DNA from: Pirellulales bacterium
GTDB lineage: Bacteria > Planctomycetota > Planctomycetia > Pirellulales > Thermoguttaceae
Direction of reading: 5' to 3'
Length of the DNA stretch: 9,338 nucleotides
Assembly (NCBI GenBank): GCA_030642635.1
Contig: DAOWNK010000116.1
Location: forward strand, 1 to 9,338
This document shows, piece by piece, positions 1 to 6,599 of the stretch. The position numbers and the translations under genes are program-made. Every line of letters begins with the position of its first letter. The first letter of the stretch is position 1. The notes under the pieces were generated by a model. The model saw only the letters and a program-made list of their open reading frames with translations, ran no database searches and had not been told where the DNA came from.

Positions 1-441
1 ATCACCCTGGTGCAGGTAACGCTGCGCGGCACAGGCGCGGTTCTGGAATGTGACTGCCGGCAAGTGGCCGACCGGCCGGGAGAGATTTCAATTCGGGCCG
101 ACCGATGTGTCTTTGCTCCAGGTCCGAGCATGCCGCTTATCCTGTTTGTCGGCAGCAGTTCGCCCGAGCCGTTGCTTCGGAACGTGCGTTGGGCCGGCCA
201 AGGCTCGCTGGTCGCGCCGGATGTGACGATCGCCGCCTGGCAACCCCCCGACGACCGCCGGTTGGAGCTTGACGAGACGTCGTTTTCCATTGCGGGCCTG
301 GTCCGCAGCGAGGTGGGTTTTGCCGGAGATGCACCGAACGGTCCGGCGGCCAGCCGCACCGTCCGCTGGCAGGCTCCAATCCGATCGACCGGTCCGCCGG
401 GTGTTGATGCCAAGCGGTTGCCGTCGGTTTTTGGTAGATGA
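1..441 (+). CDS. 3' end of a protein of unknown function, possibly a beta-helix-type planctomycete protein (partial)
   Basis: The reading frame is open from the first base and stops at TGA 439-441, so 146 C-terminal residues are visible and the start lies outside the window. No catalytic motif or membrane segment is seen. Residues about 1-80 alternate short hydrophobic strands with turns (TLRGTGAVLEC, ISIRADRCVFAP, PLILFVG), a pattern I associate with rungs of a parallel beta-helix. A similar tail (a 'CVFAPGPSMPLILFVG'-like strand, then an 'LRNVRWAGQGS'-like strand) is familiar from the C-termini of large planctomycete proteins, some carrying Ser/Thr kinase domains; that link is from memory and weak. 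The last five residues (SVFGR) and the stop codon lie inside the inverted repeat at 425-509, so the original C-terminus may have been altered by repeat insertion. Confidence 0.6.
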   Translation: MTLVQVTLRGTGAVLECDCRQVADRPGEISIRADRCVFAPGPSMPLILFVGSSSPEPLLRNVRWAGQGSLVAPDVTIAAWQPPDDRRLELDETSFSIAGLVRSEVGFAGDAPNGPAASRTVRWQAPIRSTGPPGVDAKRLPSVFGR

Positions 442-509
442 AAAAGCCGCTCGCGGCTTAGCAATACACTTGCACCAACGGCTGCTAAGCCGCAAGCGGC
501 GAAAAACCG
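425..509. repeat. Inverted pair of GCCGC-type palindromes
   Basis: Two 18-base arms, 446-463 and 483-500, are reverse complements of each other with one mismatch. Each arm also contains its own small palindrome: GCCGC-TC-GCGGC on the left and GCCGC-AA-GCGGC on the right. The inner flanks are TTAGCA and TGCTAA. An outer pair, CGGTTTTT (425-432) with AAAAACCG (502-509), extends the structure. The loop is 19 bases. It may serve as a transcription end for the upstream gene, but it has no clean T-tract after the stem. The look is that of a dispersed intergenic element rather than a unique regulatory site. The upstream stop codon lies inside it. Confidence 0.75.
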
Positions 510-535
510 AAACTGCTGTCATAAACACTACAATC

Positions 536-567
536 GTAGGCCGGTCGTCTTTTCAACGTCGGCACTA
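536..567. repeat. Imperfect GTAG...CTAC palindrome
   Basis: GTAG at 536-539 and CTAC at 564-567 enclose GCCGGT and GTCGGC arms, giving a stem of about 10 pairs with one bulged A and two G-T pairs. The start GTAGGCCGG matches the start of the palindrome at 9145, so this could be a decayed copy of the same family. The rest of the spacer up to 637 holds a short inverted repeat CGTCGG/CCGACG (557-562 and 575-580) and no convincing promoter. Confidence 0.35.
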
Positions 568-637
568 CCCCTCTCCGACGGTCTTGTCAAGGTGGTTGTA
601 AACTATAGTTTCTTAAGGTTGAAGCGGCGATCCCACC

Positions 638-2314
638 ATGCGCCAAACCGTAAAAAGGGGCCGGCCTACCGATATGTTCATCTCCGACGAAGTACTGCCG
701 TCCGATACGGAAACGGCTGCCGGCAACCATTCCACGATACGCGTTGGGCCGCCGCCGCACGTCGAGCAGTGGACGGAACTGCTCGGTCAAGGGTTCGGTT
801 GCCGGTTCACGCTTTTGGACGGGCTGACAGGCGACGTGTTGCACCCGGCCGACGACCAACCGGAGTGTGACTGGGACGTGCGGTCGGAACTGATCCGCGA
901 GGTTGCCCGACGCGGTTCCCCGGAGTTCCTCGACGACGAGGACCCATTCCTCGTATTGGCCATTCCGTTTGAAGATGCCCAGGGCAATTCCATCGTTGCG
1001 GCGGCCGTGTTTCTTACACGAGGAGTCGAACCCGACGAAAACCTCTCCAAGGCGATCGAACGGCTCGGCATGAACACCGAGCAGGCCGCACGTTGGGCGA
1101 CTCGGCAAACACCGTGGTCGCCGAATACGCTGTACCGAGTATCAGAACTCGTTTTGCTTCAATCGCGGTCGCAACAGCGGATCGAAAAACTTAAGTATGA
1201 AAACGACAGTTTATCGGTCCACATAGCCAGGACCTACGAGGAAATCAGCCTGCTGTACCGGCTGACCCAAAATCTGAAAATCTCCGCCAGCAACGAGAAC
1301 CTCGGCAAAATCGCATTGGAATGGATGCACGAGGTGTTGCCGGCCGACGCACTGGCGATCCAACTCGTTCCGATCGCCCAGGCGGACGGATCGTTCGGCC
1401 ATGATGCACGTAGCCGGCCGGTGTTGCTCACCTACGGAGAGTGCCCGGCCGACAACGAACAGTTCGACGCCATGTTGAAATACCTTGGCACGGATGCAGG
1501 GAACCGGCCGATGGTGCTCAACCGCCATGTTACCGCCAGGGACGATTGGCCGTGCATGCAGGTTCGGCAGATGATCGTCGTTGCATTGGCCGAGGGCGAG
1601 AACACATTCGGCTGGCTGGCGGCGATAAACCACGTAGACGATGCCGAGTTCGGCACGGTCGAGGCGAGCCTGCTCAGTTCGGTCGCCGCAATACTTGGAA
1701 TCCACAGCGGCAACATCGAGTTGTACCGACAGCAGTCAGAGTTGTTCGAAGGCATCGTCCGCGCGCTGACCTCGGCCATCGACGCCAAGGACCCATACAC
1801 CTGCGGCCACAGCGACCGCGTCGCCCAGGTAGCCGTCCGGTTGGCGGAAGAACTCGGCTGCGACACACAGACGCTGGACACGATGTATCTGGCCGGGCTG
1901 CTGCACGACGTCGGCAAGATCGGCATCGACGACAGCGTGCTGCGAAAGCCTGGAAAACTCTCCGACGAACAGTACGAACACATCAAACGGCACTCGGAGA
2001 TCGGGCACCGTATCCTACGCGACCTCAGCAAGCTCGACTCCGTGCTGCCGGTGGTGCTGCACCATCACGAATCGTGGGACGGCAGCGGATATCCGGGAAA
2101 ACTCATTGCGGAGCGAATCCCACTTTCCGCTCGAATTGTGGCGGTGGCCGACGCATTCGACGCCATGGGCAGCGATCGACCATATCGTAAAGGAATGCCA
2201 GACGAAAAGATCGACGATATCTTTCGCACCGGAGCCGGTCGGCAGTGGGACCCGAACGTTGTAGATGCTTTCTTCCACGTCCGCGACGATATACGCAAGA
2301 TCGCCCGGACATAA
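638..2314 (+). CDS. HD-GYP domain protein with GAF-like sensor region, probable cyclic-di-GMP phosphodiesterase
   Basis: This 558-residue protein ends in a complete HD-GYP domain (about 368-555). Visible metal and signature residues are H391 (CGHSDRVA), H423-D424 with K427 (LLHDVGKIG), H452 and H457 (RHSEIGH), H475-H477 followed by E478, D481-GSGYP (481-486), and D505 (ADAFDAM). The family hydrolyses cyclic-di-GMP to pGpG or GMP at a di- or tri-metal centre. Residues about 175-215 look like a coiled coil, and about 216-362 like a GAF domain. Residues about 40-150 may be a second, divergent GAF-like sensor. No receiver domain, signal peptide or membrane segment is seen, so a soluble sensor-effector is likely; the ligand is unknown. 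The start is uncertain: ATG 638 has no clear Shine-Dalgarno, and ATG 674 (residue 13) is an alternative with an AAGGGG about 13 bases upstream. It converges on fmdB; the 100-base gap shows no clear terminator. Confidence 0.92.
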   Translation: MRQTVKRGRPTDMFISDEVLPSDTETAAGNHSTIRVGPPPHVEQWTELLGQGFGCRFTLLDGLTGDVLHPADDQPECDWDVRSELIREVARRGSPEFLDDEDPFLVLAIPFEDAQGNSIVAAAVFLTRGVEPDENLSKAIERLGMNTEQAARWATRQTPWSPNTLYRVSELVLLQSRSQQRIEKLKYENDSLSVHIARTYEEISLLYRLTQNLKISASNENLGKIALEWMHEVLPADALAIQLVPIAQADGSFGHDARSRPVLLTYGECPADNEQFDAMLKYLGTDAGNRPMVLNRHVTARDDWPCMQVRQMIVVALAEGENTFGWLAAINHVDDAEFGTVEASLLSSVAAILGIHSGNIELYRQQSELFEGIVRALTSAIDAKDPYTCGHSDRVAQVAVRLAEELGCDTQTLDTMYLAGLLHDVGKIGIDDSVLRKPGKLSDEQYEHIKRHSEIGHRILRDLSKLDSVLPVVLHHHESWDGSGYPGKLIAERIPLSARIVAVADAFDAMGSDRPYRKGMPDEKIDDIFRTGAGRQWDPNVVDAFFHVRDDIRKIART

Positions 2315-2414
2315 AGTCATTTGAAATTTTTCACCACATGGCGTTCAAGACCTTTGCCGGCCACACGCGTCGGGCAGAGCACCGGCCGCTACACATCCGC
2401 ATACCATCTACCGC

Positions 2415-2669
2415 CTACTTCTTCTCCTTTTCCTTGCCTTTCGTTTTTGCCTTTTTGGCTGCTTCGGCGCCCTTTTTGTACGAATCACTGCGGTAGTCGG
2501 TCTTGTAGAAACCGGAGCCTTTGAACATGATCGCTGCACCCGGGCCGATCAATCGGCGCAGCTTCATCTTATTGCACTTCGGACACTTCCGCTTGACGCC
2601 GGCCGTGATCGACTGGAACAACTCGAATTGGTAACCACAGGCGTCGCATAAATAATCGTAGTGCGGCAT
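2415..2669 (-). CDS. FmdB-family zinc-ribbon protein
   Basis: This 84-residue protein begins MPHYDYLCDACG and has two Cys-x2-Cys pairs, C8/C11 and C29/C32, that would bind one zinc in a rubredoxin-like knuckle, as in the FmdB/CxxC_CxxC_SSSS family of putative regulators. The family is named after a possible regulator of formamidase in Methylophilus, but its general role is unknown. After the zinc ribbon comes 'GPGAAIMFKGSGFYKTDYR', a conserved-looking end of the core, and then a Lys/Glu-rich tail (about 63-84) with 11 lysines that is probably disordered and could touch nucleic acid. The ribosome site is weak (AGGG before ATG 2667-2669). It is the last gene of the cluster, 174 bases after grpE, with a heptad hairpin in the gap, so co-transcription with grpE is likely but not shown. 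Confidence 0.85.
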   Translation of the reverse strand: MPHYDYLCDACGYQFELFQSITAGVKRKCPKCNKMKLRRLIGPGAAIMFKGSGFYKTDYRSDSYKKGAEAAKKAKTKGKEKEKK

Positions 2670-2743
2670 AGCCAGCCCTATTCTTTGTCATCGTCATCAT
2701 ATAGCTCGTTGCAACAAATCTGCAACTCGGGTTGTAGTAAGCC

Positions 2744-2820
2744 TTCAGCTATCAGCTATCAGCTTGAAACCCCGCAAACACATTATTCCCGGGAACTGAT
2801 AGCTGAAAGCTGAAAGCTGA
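2744..2820. repeat. Inverted heptad repeats, TCAGCTW x3 and WAGCTGA x3
   Basis: Three direct 7-base units (TCAGCTA, TCAGCTA, TCAGCTT, 2745-2765) face three inverted units (TAGCTGA, AAGCTGA, AAGCTGA, 2800-2820). The arms can fold into a stem of about 20 pairs with few mismatches around a loop of about 28 bases. It lies in the grpE-fmdB spacer, 24 bases after the grpE stop codon. No T-tract follows on the - strand, so it is more likely a structural or repeat element than a classical terminator. The unit is the same as in the 6600-6697 array. Confidence 0.85.
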
Positions 2821-2843
2821 CCGCCAAGTTTGATGTTGTAGAT

Positions 2844-3437
2844 TTATTCGGATGAACCATAGTTACTATTTTTGTTTTTTTCGTTGTCGGTGGAAACAAT
2901 CACTTGGCTGGGACGCACCACGCGGTCGTACAACAGAAAACCGGTTTGCGTCACCAGCACGACAATGCCGGGCGGATGCTCGTCGGAAGGCTGTTGCGAG
3001 ATGGCCTCGTGCAGATGCGGATCGAACGGTTCATTGATCGCCTCGATTTGAACGCAATGGCGCCGCTTCAGCACTTCCTCGAATTGTTCGGCGACGATTT
3101 TGACCCCTTCGAGCATATCTGCCGTGTTGTGAGTTTTCTCGGCGGCTTCGATTGCCCGATCTATGTTGTCCAGAACCGGCAGCAGGTCTCGCATCAGCGG
3201 CAGGTCGGCATAGCGGCGGGCGTCTGTTAGCTCTCGTGCGGCACGCTTGCGATAGTTTTCCAACTCAGCCCGACTGCGCAGCGCACGGTCGTTGGCGGCG
3301 TCCAGTTCTGCACGCAACTGTTCCTGTACATCGGTTTCTACGACCGGCAGGTCAGTTTCGGCGACCTCTACGGTTGCCTTCGGCGACTTGGCATCGGTCG
3401 GCGACGGCTCTTTTTTTACTCTGGTTTTCTTCGACAT
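2844..3437 (-). CDS. grpE: GrpE, nucleotide exchange factor for DnaK
   Basis: This 197-residue protein has the GrpE layout. A charged, disordered N-terminus (1-35) leads into a long coiled-coil helix (about 36-75, with RAELENYRKRAARE), a four-helix dimer region (about 78-128, LMRDLLPVLDNIDRAIEA), and the C-terminal beta-wing, which carries FDPHLHEAI (138-146) and the signature GFLLYDRVVRPSQVIVS (166-182). GrpE acts as a cytoplasmic dimer that releases ADP from DnaK and sets the rate of its folding cycle. ATG 3435-3437 has a good ribosome site (AGAGG, 5 bases upstream). It starts 27 bases after the dnaJ stop codon, so the two are almost certainly co-transcribed. The Ser/Asn-rich last 15 residues look like a lineage-specific tail. 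No dnaK is in the window. Confidence 0.97.
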   Translation of the reverse strand: MSKKTRVKKEPSPTDAKSPKATVEVAETDLPVVETDVQEQLRAELDAANDRALRSRAELENYRKRAARELTDARRYADLPLMRDLLPVLDNIDRAIEAAEKTHNTADMLEGVKIVAEQFEEVLKRRHCVQIEAINEPFDPHLHEAISQQPSDEHPPGIVVLVTQTGFLLYDRVVRPSQVIVSTDNEKNKNSNYGSSE

Positions 3438-3464
3438 TTTTGCCTCTTTGTTCGTACCGGCGCA

Positions 3465-4580
3465 CTAACTCGGATGGAAACATTTCTTGACTTTTTGGAA
3501 AAACGACTTTCGCTCCGTGGTCATATCGGCATTCTCATATTCGGCCAACTTCTTGAGGATTTCTTTGTGTTCAAAGTCCAGTTTTCTGGCAACCTCGACG
3601 TGTACCTGAACGAGCATATCTCCGCGGCCGAAACCCCTTGGGTCCGGCATACCATAGCCGGCAAGCTTGAATATCTCTCCAGGCTGTGTGCCCGGCGGAA
3701 TATCCAAAAGTTTGTGACCGTTTAAGGTCGGCACTTCGATCGCTGCACCCAAGGCCGCCTGCGAGTAGCTGATCGGAATCTCGCAGATTAAGTGCTGGCC
3801 GTTGCGTTCGAACAACGGGTGCTTTGTTACGTTGATAAAGCAGTAGCAATCGCCCGGCGGACCGCCGTCGGGACTTGGCTCGCCCTCGCCTTGCAGACGC
3901 AGTTGGGTTTGCGAGTCGACGCCGGCGGGTATATCAACCTTTCGGGTAACACGCTTCCGAACGTATCCGGAACCGTTGCAATCGCGGCACTTCTCGCGGA
4001 TGACTTTTCCGCTTCCTCGGCAGGAAGGGCAGGTGGTTCGCAGTGAAAAGATGCCCGTCGATTGGACGACGTGCCCTCGGCCGCCGCAGTAGGTGCAGGT
4101 TTCCGGTTTGGTTCCTTTCTTGGCGCCGGTGCCGCCGCAGGCGCCGCACTTCTCGTGCCGATGGAATTGAACGGCCTTTGCGGTGCCGTGAGCGGCCTCG
4201 ATCAGGTCGATCGTAATGTCGCAACGTATATCGGCGCCGCGGTGCATGCGGTGTCCCTGCGGTATGGCGCCGAAAAAATCGCCGAATATGTCGCCAAACG
4301 CCTCGAATATGTCGCCGACGTCTCGGAATTGAGACGGCCCGATGCCTGGCCCTTCCAGCCCGGCGTGCCCGTAGCGATCGTATCGCGCCCGTTTCTCAGG
4401 GCTACTGAGCACCTCAAATGCCTCGGCGGCCTCCTTGAATCGGGCAACTGCATATTCGTCGCCCGGGTTACGGTCGGGGTGGTACTTCAGCGCCAGTTTA
4501 CGATACGCCTCGGCGATCCGGCCGTCGGTGGCCGACCGCTGGATTTCGAGAACTTCGTAGTAGCAACGTTTTTCCGCCAT
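3465..4580 (-). CDS. dnaJ: DnaJ, Hsp40 co-chaperone
   Basis: This 371-residue type I Hsp40 is complete. The J-domain (about 5-71) has HPD at 34-36, the motif that triggers DnaK ATP hydrolysis. The Gly/Phe region (about 72-115) carries two DIF motifs (90-92 and 97-99). Four CxxCxGxG zinc repeats follow at 145-152, 162-169, 184-191 and 198-205, then the substrate-binding beta domains (about 210-335) and a dimerisation tail. It delivers unfolded proteins to DnaK in the cytoplasm. The start is fixed: an in-frame TGA lies four codons before ATG 4578-4580, and the J-domain begins at once. There is no Shine-Dalgarno; the bases just before the ATG belong to the CAGGGGT heptad array. It follows groEL2 after a 356-base spacer that holds a terminator, so it may start a new transcription unit with grpE and fmdB. 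Confidence 0.97.
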   Translation of the reverse strand: MAEKRCYYEVLEIQRSATDGRIAEAYRKLALKYHPDRNPGDEYAVARFKEAAEAFEVLSSPEKRARYDRYGHAGLEGPGIGPSQFRDVGDIFEAFGDIFGDFFGAIPQGHRMHRGADIRCDITIDLIEAAHGTAKAVQFHRHEKCGACGGTGAKKGTKPETCTYCGGRGHVVQSTGIFSLRTTCPSCRGSGKVIREKCRDCNGSGYVRKRVTRKVDIPAGVDSQTQLRLQGEGEPSPDGGPPGDCYCFINVTKHPLFERNGQHLICEIPISYSQAALGAAIEVPTLNGHKLLDIPPGTQPGEIFKLAGYGMPDPRGFGRGDMLVQVHVEVARKLDFEHKEILKKLAEYENADMTTERKSFFQKVKKCFHPS

Positions 4581-4583
4581 AAG

Positions 4584-4730
4584 CAGGGGTCAGGGGTCAG
4601 GGGCCAGGGGTCAGGGGCTACCGTTGTAATTTCTCTGCGCTTTGTGCGCATCTTGAAGTAGACTATTTGGTTGTGGCTGCAAGCCACATTAGGGAACTGA
4701 AAACATGACTTTCTGGCCCCTGGCCCCCTA
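4584..4730. repeat. CAGGGGY heptad array with a distant inverted partner
   Basis: Five perfect 7-base units (CAGGGGT or CAGGGGC) fill 4584-4618, ending 3 bases before the dnaJ start codon. About 100 bases away, CTGGCCCCTGGCCCCCTA (4713-4730) is the inverted counterpart; 11 bases (4600-4610 and 4717-4727) are perfectly complementary. The loop contains a perfect hairpin TGTGGCT-GCA-AGCCACA (4672-4688). On the - strand this whole region is the leader of dnaJ, so a transcript starting upstream could fold it. A weak -10-like TAGAAT (complement of 4732-4737) is the only promoter hint I found here, with no good -35. Confidence 0.8.
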
Positions 4731-4774
4731 TATTCTACGCCACATATGTCCTTCGTGTACACGCCGAATTTCAC

Positions 4775-4807
4775 AAAAAAAGGCCACCCCTTGTGGAGGC
4801 GGCCCTT
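4775..4807 (-). terminator. Probable intrinsic terminator after groEL2
   Basis: Read on the - strand, a 10-pair stem (4798-4807 with 4779-4788, two G-T pairs) closes a 9-base loop and runs directly into seven Ts (complement of 4775-4781). This is the form of a rho-independent terminator. It lies about 130 bases after the groEL2 stop codon and about 195 bases before dnaJ, so it would end or thin out transcripts from the chaperonin genes. Confidence 0.75.
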
Positions 4808-4824
4808 GAATATCGACAACTCTC

Positions 4825-4926
4825 GTAGGGTGCGTAAAACGCACCAACGTTTCGGCCAACCATCATCGGTATTTGGCCCGACAAAACGCCGGCGGTACAT
4901 ACTCAGGTGCGTTGCACGCACCCTAC
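4825..4926. repeat. Inverted pair of GTAG-flanked palindromes (REP/BIME-like)
   Basis: The left unit is GTAG followed by the perfect hairpin GGTGCGT-AAA-ACGCACC (4829-4845). The right unit is the hairpin GGTGCGT-TGC-ACGCACC (4906-4922) followed by CTAC, the complement of GTAG. The units are inverted, and 11 bases (4825-4835 and 4916-4926) pair perfectly across a spacer of 80 bases. A GTAG-type tetranucleotide at the foot of a GC-rich hairpin is the mark of REP sequences, which are associated with RAYT (Y1-transposase-like) proteins. It lies just after the groEL2 stop codon, where it could also protect the 3' end of the message. Confidence 0.8.
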
Positions 4927-4936
4927 ACATACGTAC

Positions 4937-6556
4937 TCAGCGGACACTTCCCTCGACCTGTTGCTTCTTTTTGTCTTCTTTGTCCAGATCGGTTACCAGT
5001 GTTTCGGTCATCAGCATCAAGCCGGCGATACTGGCGGCGTTTTCCAGTGCTGTCCGAACCACCTTCAACGGATCGATGACGCCTGCCTTGTACATATCAG
5101 TATATTTGCCGGTGTTGGCGTCGTAGCCGGTGTTTGTCGGCTTGCCGACAACTTCGTCGGCTACCACAGAGCCGTCCATGCCGCAGTTGTCGGCGATCTG
5201 TCGGATCGGCATGGTCAGGGCGTGCAGGACGATATCCACCCCGATCTTTTCATCTCCCCGAGCGTTTGTCCGTGCCTTTTCGGCCACATCCTTACAACGC
5301 AACAAGGCCACTCCGCCGCCCGGCAGAATGCCTTCCTCGGCCGCTGCCCGGGTTGCGTGCAGTGCGTCCTCCACCCGGGCCTTCGTTTGCTTCATTTCGG
5401 TCTCGGTATTGGCGCCGACCGAGATTACCGCAACGCCGCCGGCCAACTTGGCCAGCCGCTCCTGGTACTTCTCCCGGTCGTAGTCGCTATCGGTCGACTC
5501 GATCTGGCTGCGAAGCTGCTCGATTCGGTTTTTGATATCAGACCGCTTGCCGGCGCCTTCGACGATTATCGTAGAATCCTTGTCGATGGTAATCTGCTTG
5601 GCGCGCCCGAGTTGCCCGATTTCGAGGTTCTCCAGCTTCAGCCCTAGGTCTTCGCTTATCATCGTACCGGCGGTCAGCACTGCGATGTCGCCGAGCATGG
5701 CCTTGCGCCGGTCGCCGAACCCCGGCGCCTTCACCGCTGCGATGTTCAGCACCCCTCGCAGCTTGTTGACCACCAAGGTGGTCAGCGCCTCGCCATCGAC
5801 GTCTTCAGCAATGATCAACAGCGGTTTGCCCGTGCTGCTTATCTTTTCAAGCAGCGGGACCAACTCGCGAAGGTTGCTGATCTTCTTTTCATGGATGAGG
5901 ATGTAGGCGTCTTCCAGCAGACAGTCCATTTCGGTCATGCGGTTGATAAAATACGGCGAGAGGTAGCCCTTGTCGAACTGCAGTCCTGCGACCACTTCGT
6001 ACGTGGTTTCGGCCGTTTTACCTTCCTCGACGGTAATCACGCCGTCGTTTCCGACGCTCTCCATGGCCTCGGCCAGCAAATCGCCGATTGTCTGGTCGTT
6101 GTTGGCGCTGATTGCACCGACATTGGCGATTTCGTCCTTGCTGGTAACGGCCTTCGCCATTGAATGAAGGTGTCCGACCGCCGCGTCGACGGCCTTTTCG
6201 ATGCCGCGTCGCACGGCTGCCGGATTGCTGCCGGCGGCAATGTTCCGCAGACCTTCCTTGAAGATCGCCCGGGCAAGCACCGTAGCGGTAGTCGTACCGT
6301 CGCCGGCCACGTCGGAGGTTTTCGATGCGACCTCGTTTACCAACTTGGCGCCCATATTTTCAAAACGGTCTTCCAACTCGATTTCCTTCGAGACGGTCAC
6401 GCCGTCCTTGGTAACCGTCGGCCCGCCGAAGGACTTGTCGACGATGACGTTTCGGCCGGTCGGACCCATGGTCACGGCGACCACATCCGCCAGTTTTTCC
6501 ACACCTCGGAGCATGCGGTTCCGGGCATTGTCTTCGTATAGTAGTTGTTTAGGCAC
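4937..6556 (-). CDS. groEL: GroEL chaperonin, second copy, without Gly-Met tail
   Basis: This 539-residue Hsp60 has the full equatorial, intermediate and apical domains. Visible nucleotide-site motifs are GPTGRN (31-36), TKDG (49-52), AGDGTTTATVLA (84-95, with D86 for D87 of E. coli), and VEDALHATRAA with D397 for the catalytic D398. GDRRKAMLGD is at 281-290. Apical substrate and GroES contact residues match the classical set: Y198, Y202 and F203 for E. coli Y199, Y203 and F204. The C-terminus ends in a charged stretch (DKEDKKKQQVEGSVR) and lacks the GGM tail that normally fills the ring cavity. The start codon is GTG (6554-6556), with AAGGA 10 bases upstream. It is transcribed from the same side as groES, 275 bases downstream of it, across a spacer dense in repeats. 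It should act in the cytoplasm with GroES; whether it forms its own rings or mixes with GroEL1 cannot be told. Confidence 0.97.
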   Translation of the reverse strand: MPKQLLYEDNARNRMLRGVEKLADVVAVTMGPTGRNVIVDKSFGGPTVTKDGVTVSKEIELEDRFENMGAKLVNEVASKTSDVAGDGTTTATVLARAIFKEGLRNIAAGSNPAAVRRGIEKAVDAAVGHLHSMAKAVTSKDEIANVGAISANNDQTIGDLLAEAMESVGNDGVITVEEGKTAETTYEVVAGLQFDKGYLSPYFINRMTEMDCLLEDAYILIHEKKISNLRELVPLLEKISSTGKPLLIIAEDVDGEALTTLVVNKLRGVLNIAAVKAPGFGDRRKAMLGDIAVLTAGTMISEDLGLKLENLEIGQLGRAKQITIDKDSTIIVEGAGKRSDIKNRIEQLRSQIESTDSDYDREKYQERLAKLAGGVAVISVGANTETEMKQTKARVEDALHATRAAAEEGILPGGGVALLRCKDVAEKARTNARGDEKIGVDIVLHALTMPIRQIADNCGMDGSVVADEVVGKPTNTGYDANTGKYTDMYKAGVIDPLKVVRTALENAASIAGLMLMTETLVTDLDKEDKKKQQVEGSVR

Positions 6557-6599
6557 TTTTGACGTGTCCTTCGTTATGAATTTGTGTTGAAACTTGTGG

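Noticed and set aside
584..609. TTGTCA and TATAGT as a promoter for the HD-GYP gene
   Set aside because: The spacing is only 14 bases, too short for a normal sigma-70 promoter.
1432..2031. Open frames on the - strand inside the HD-GYP gene
   Set aside because: The + strand frame carries the complete HD-GYP motif set; the antisense translations resemble nothing.
2315..2414. Bidirectional terminator between the convergent HD-GYP and fmdB genes
   Set aside because: Only a 5-bp CGGCC/GGCCG pairing with a loop of about 20 bases is present, and no T-tract follows on either strand.
2245..2524. Small + strand frames over the end of fmdB
   Set aside because: They are antisense to a gene with clear CxxC pairs and have no independent support.
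4907..5647. Long open frame on the + strand opposite groEL2, and similar ones opposite groEL1 (for example 8076-8615) and dnaJ (4062-4661)
   Set aside because: They lie antisense to strongly recognisable genes, have no ribosome site or known motif, and are expected in GC-rich DNA.
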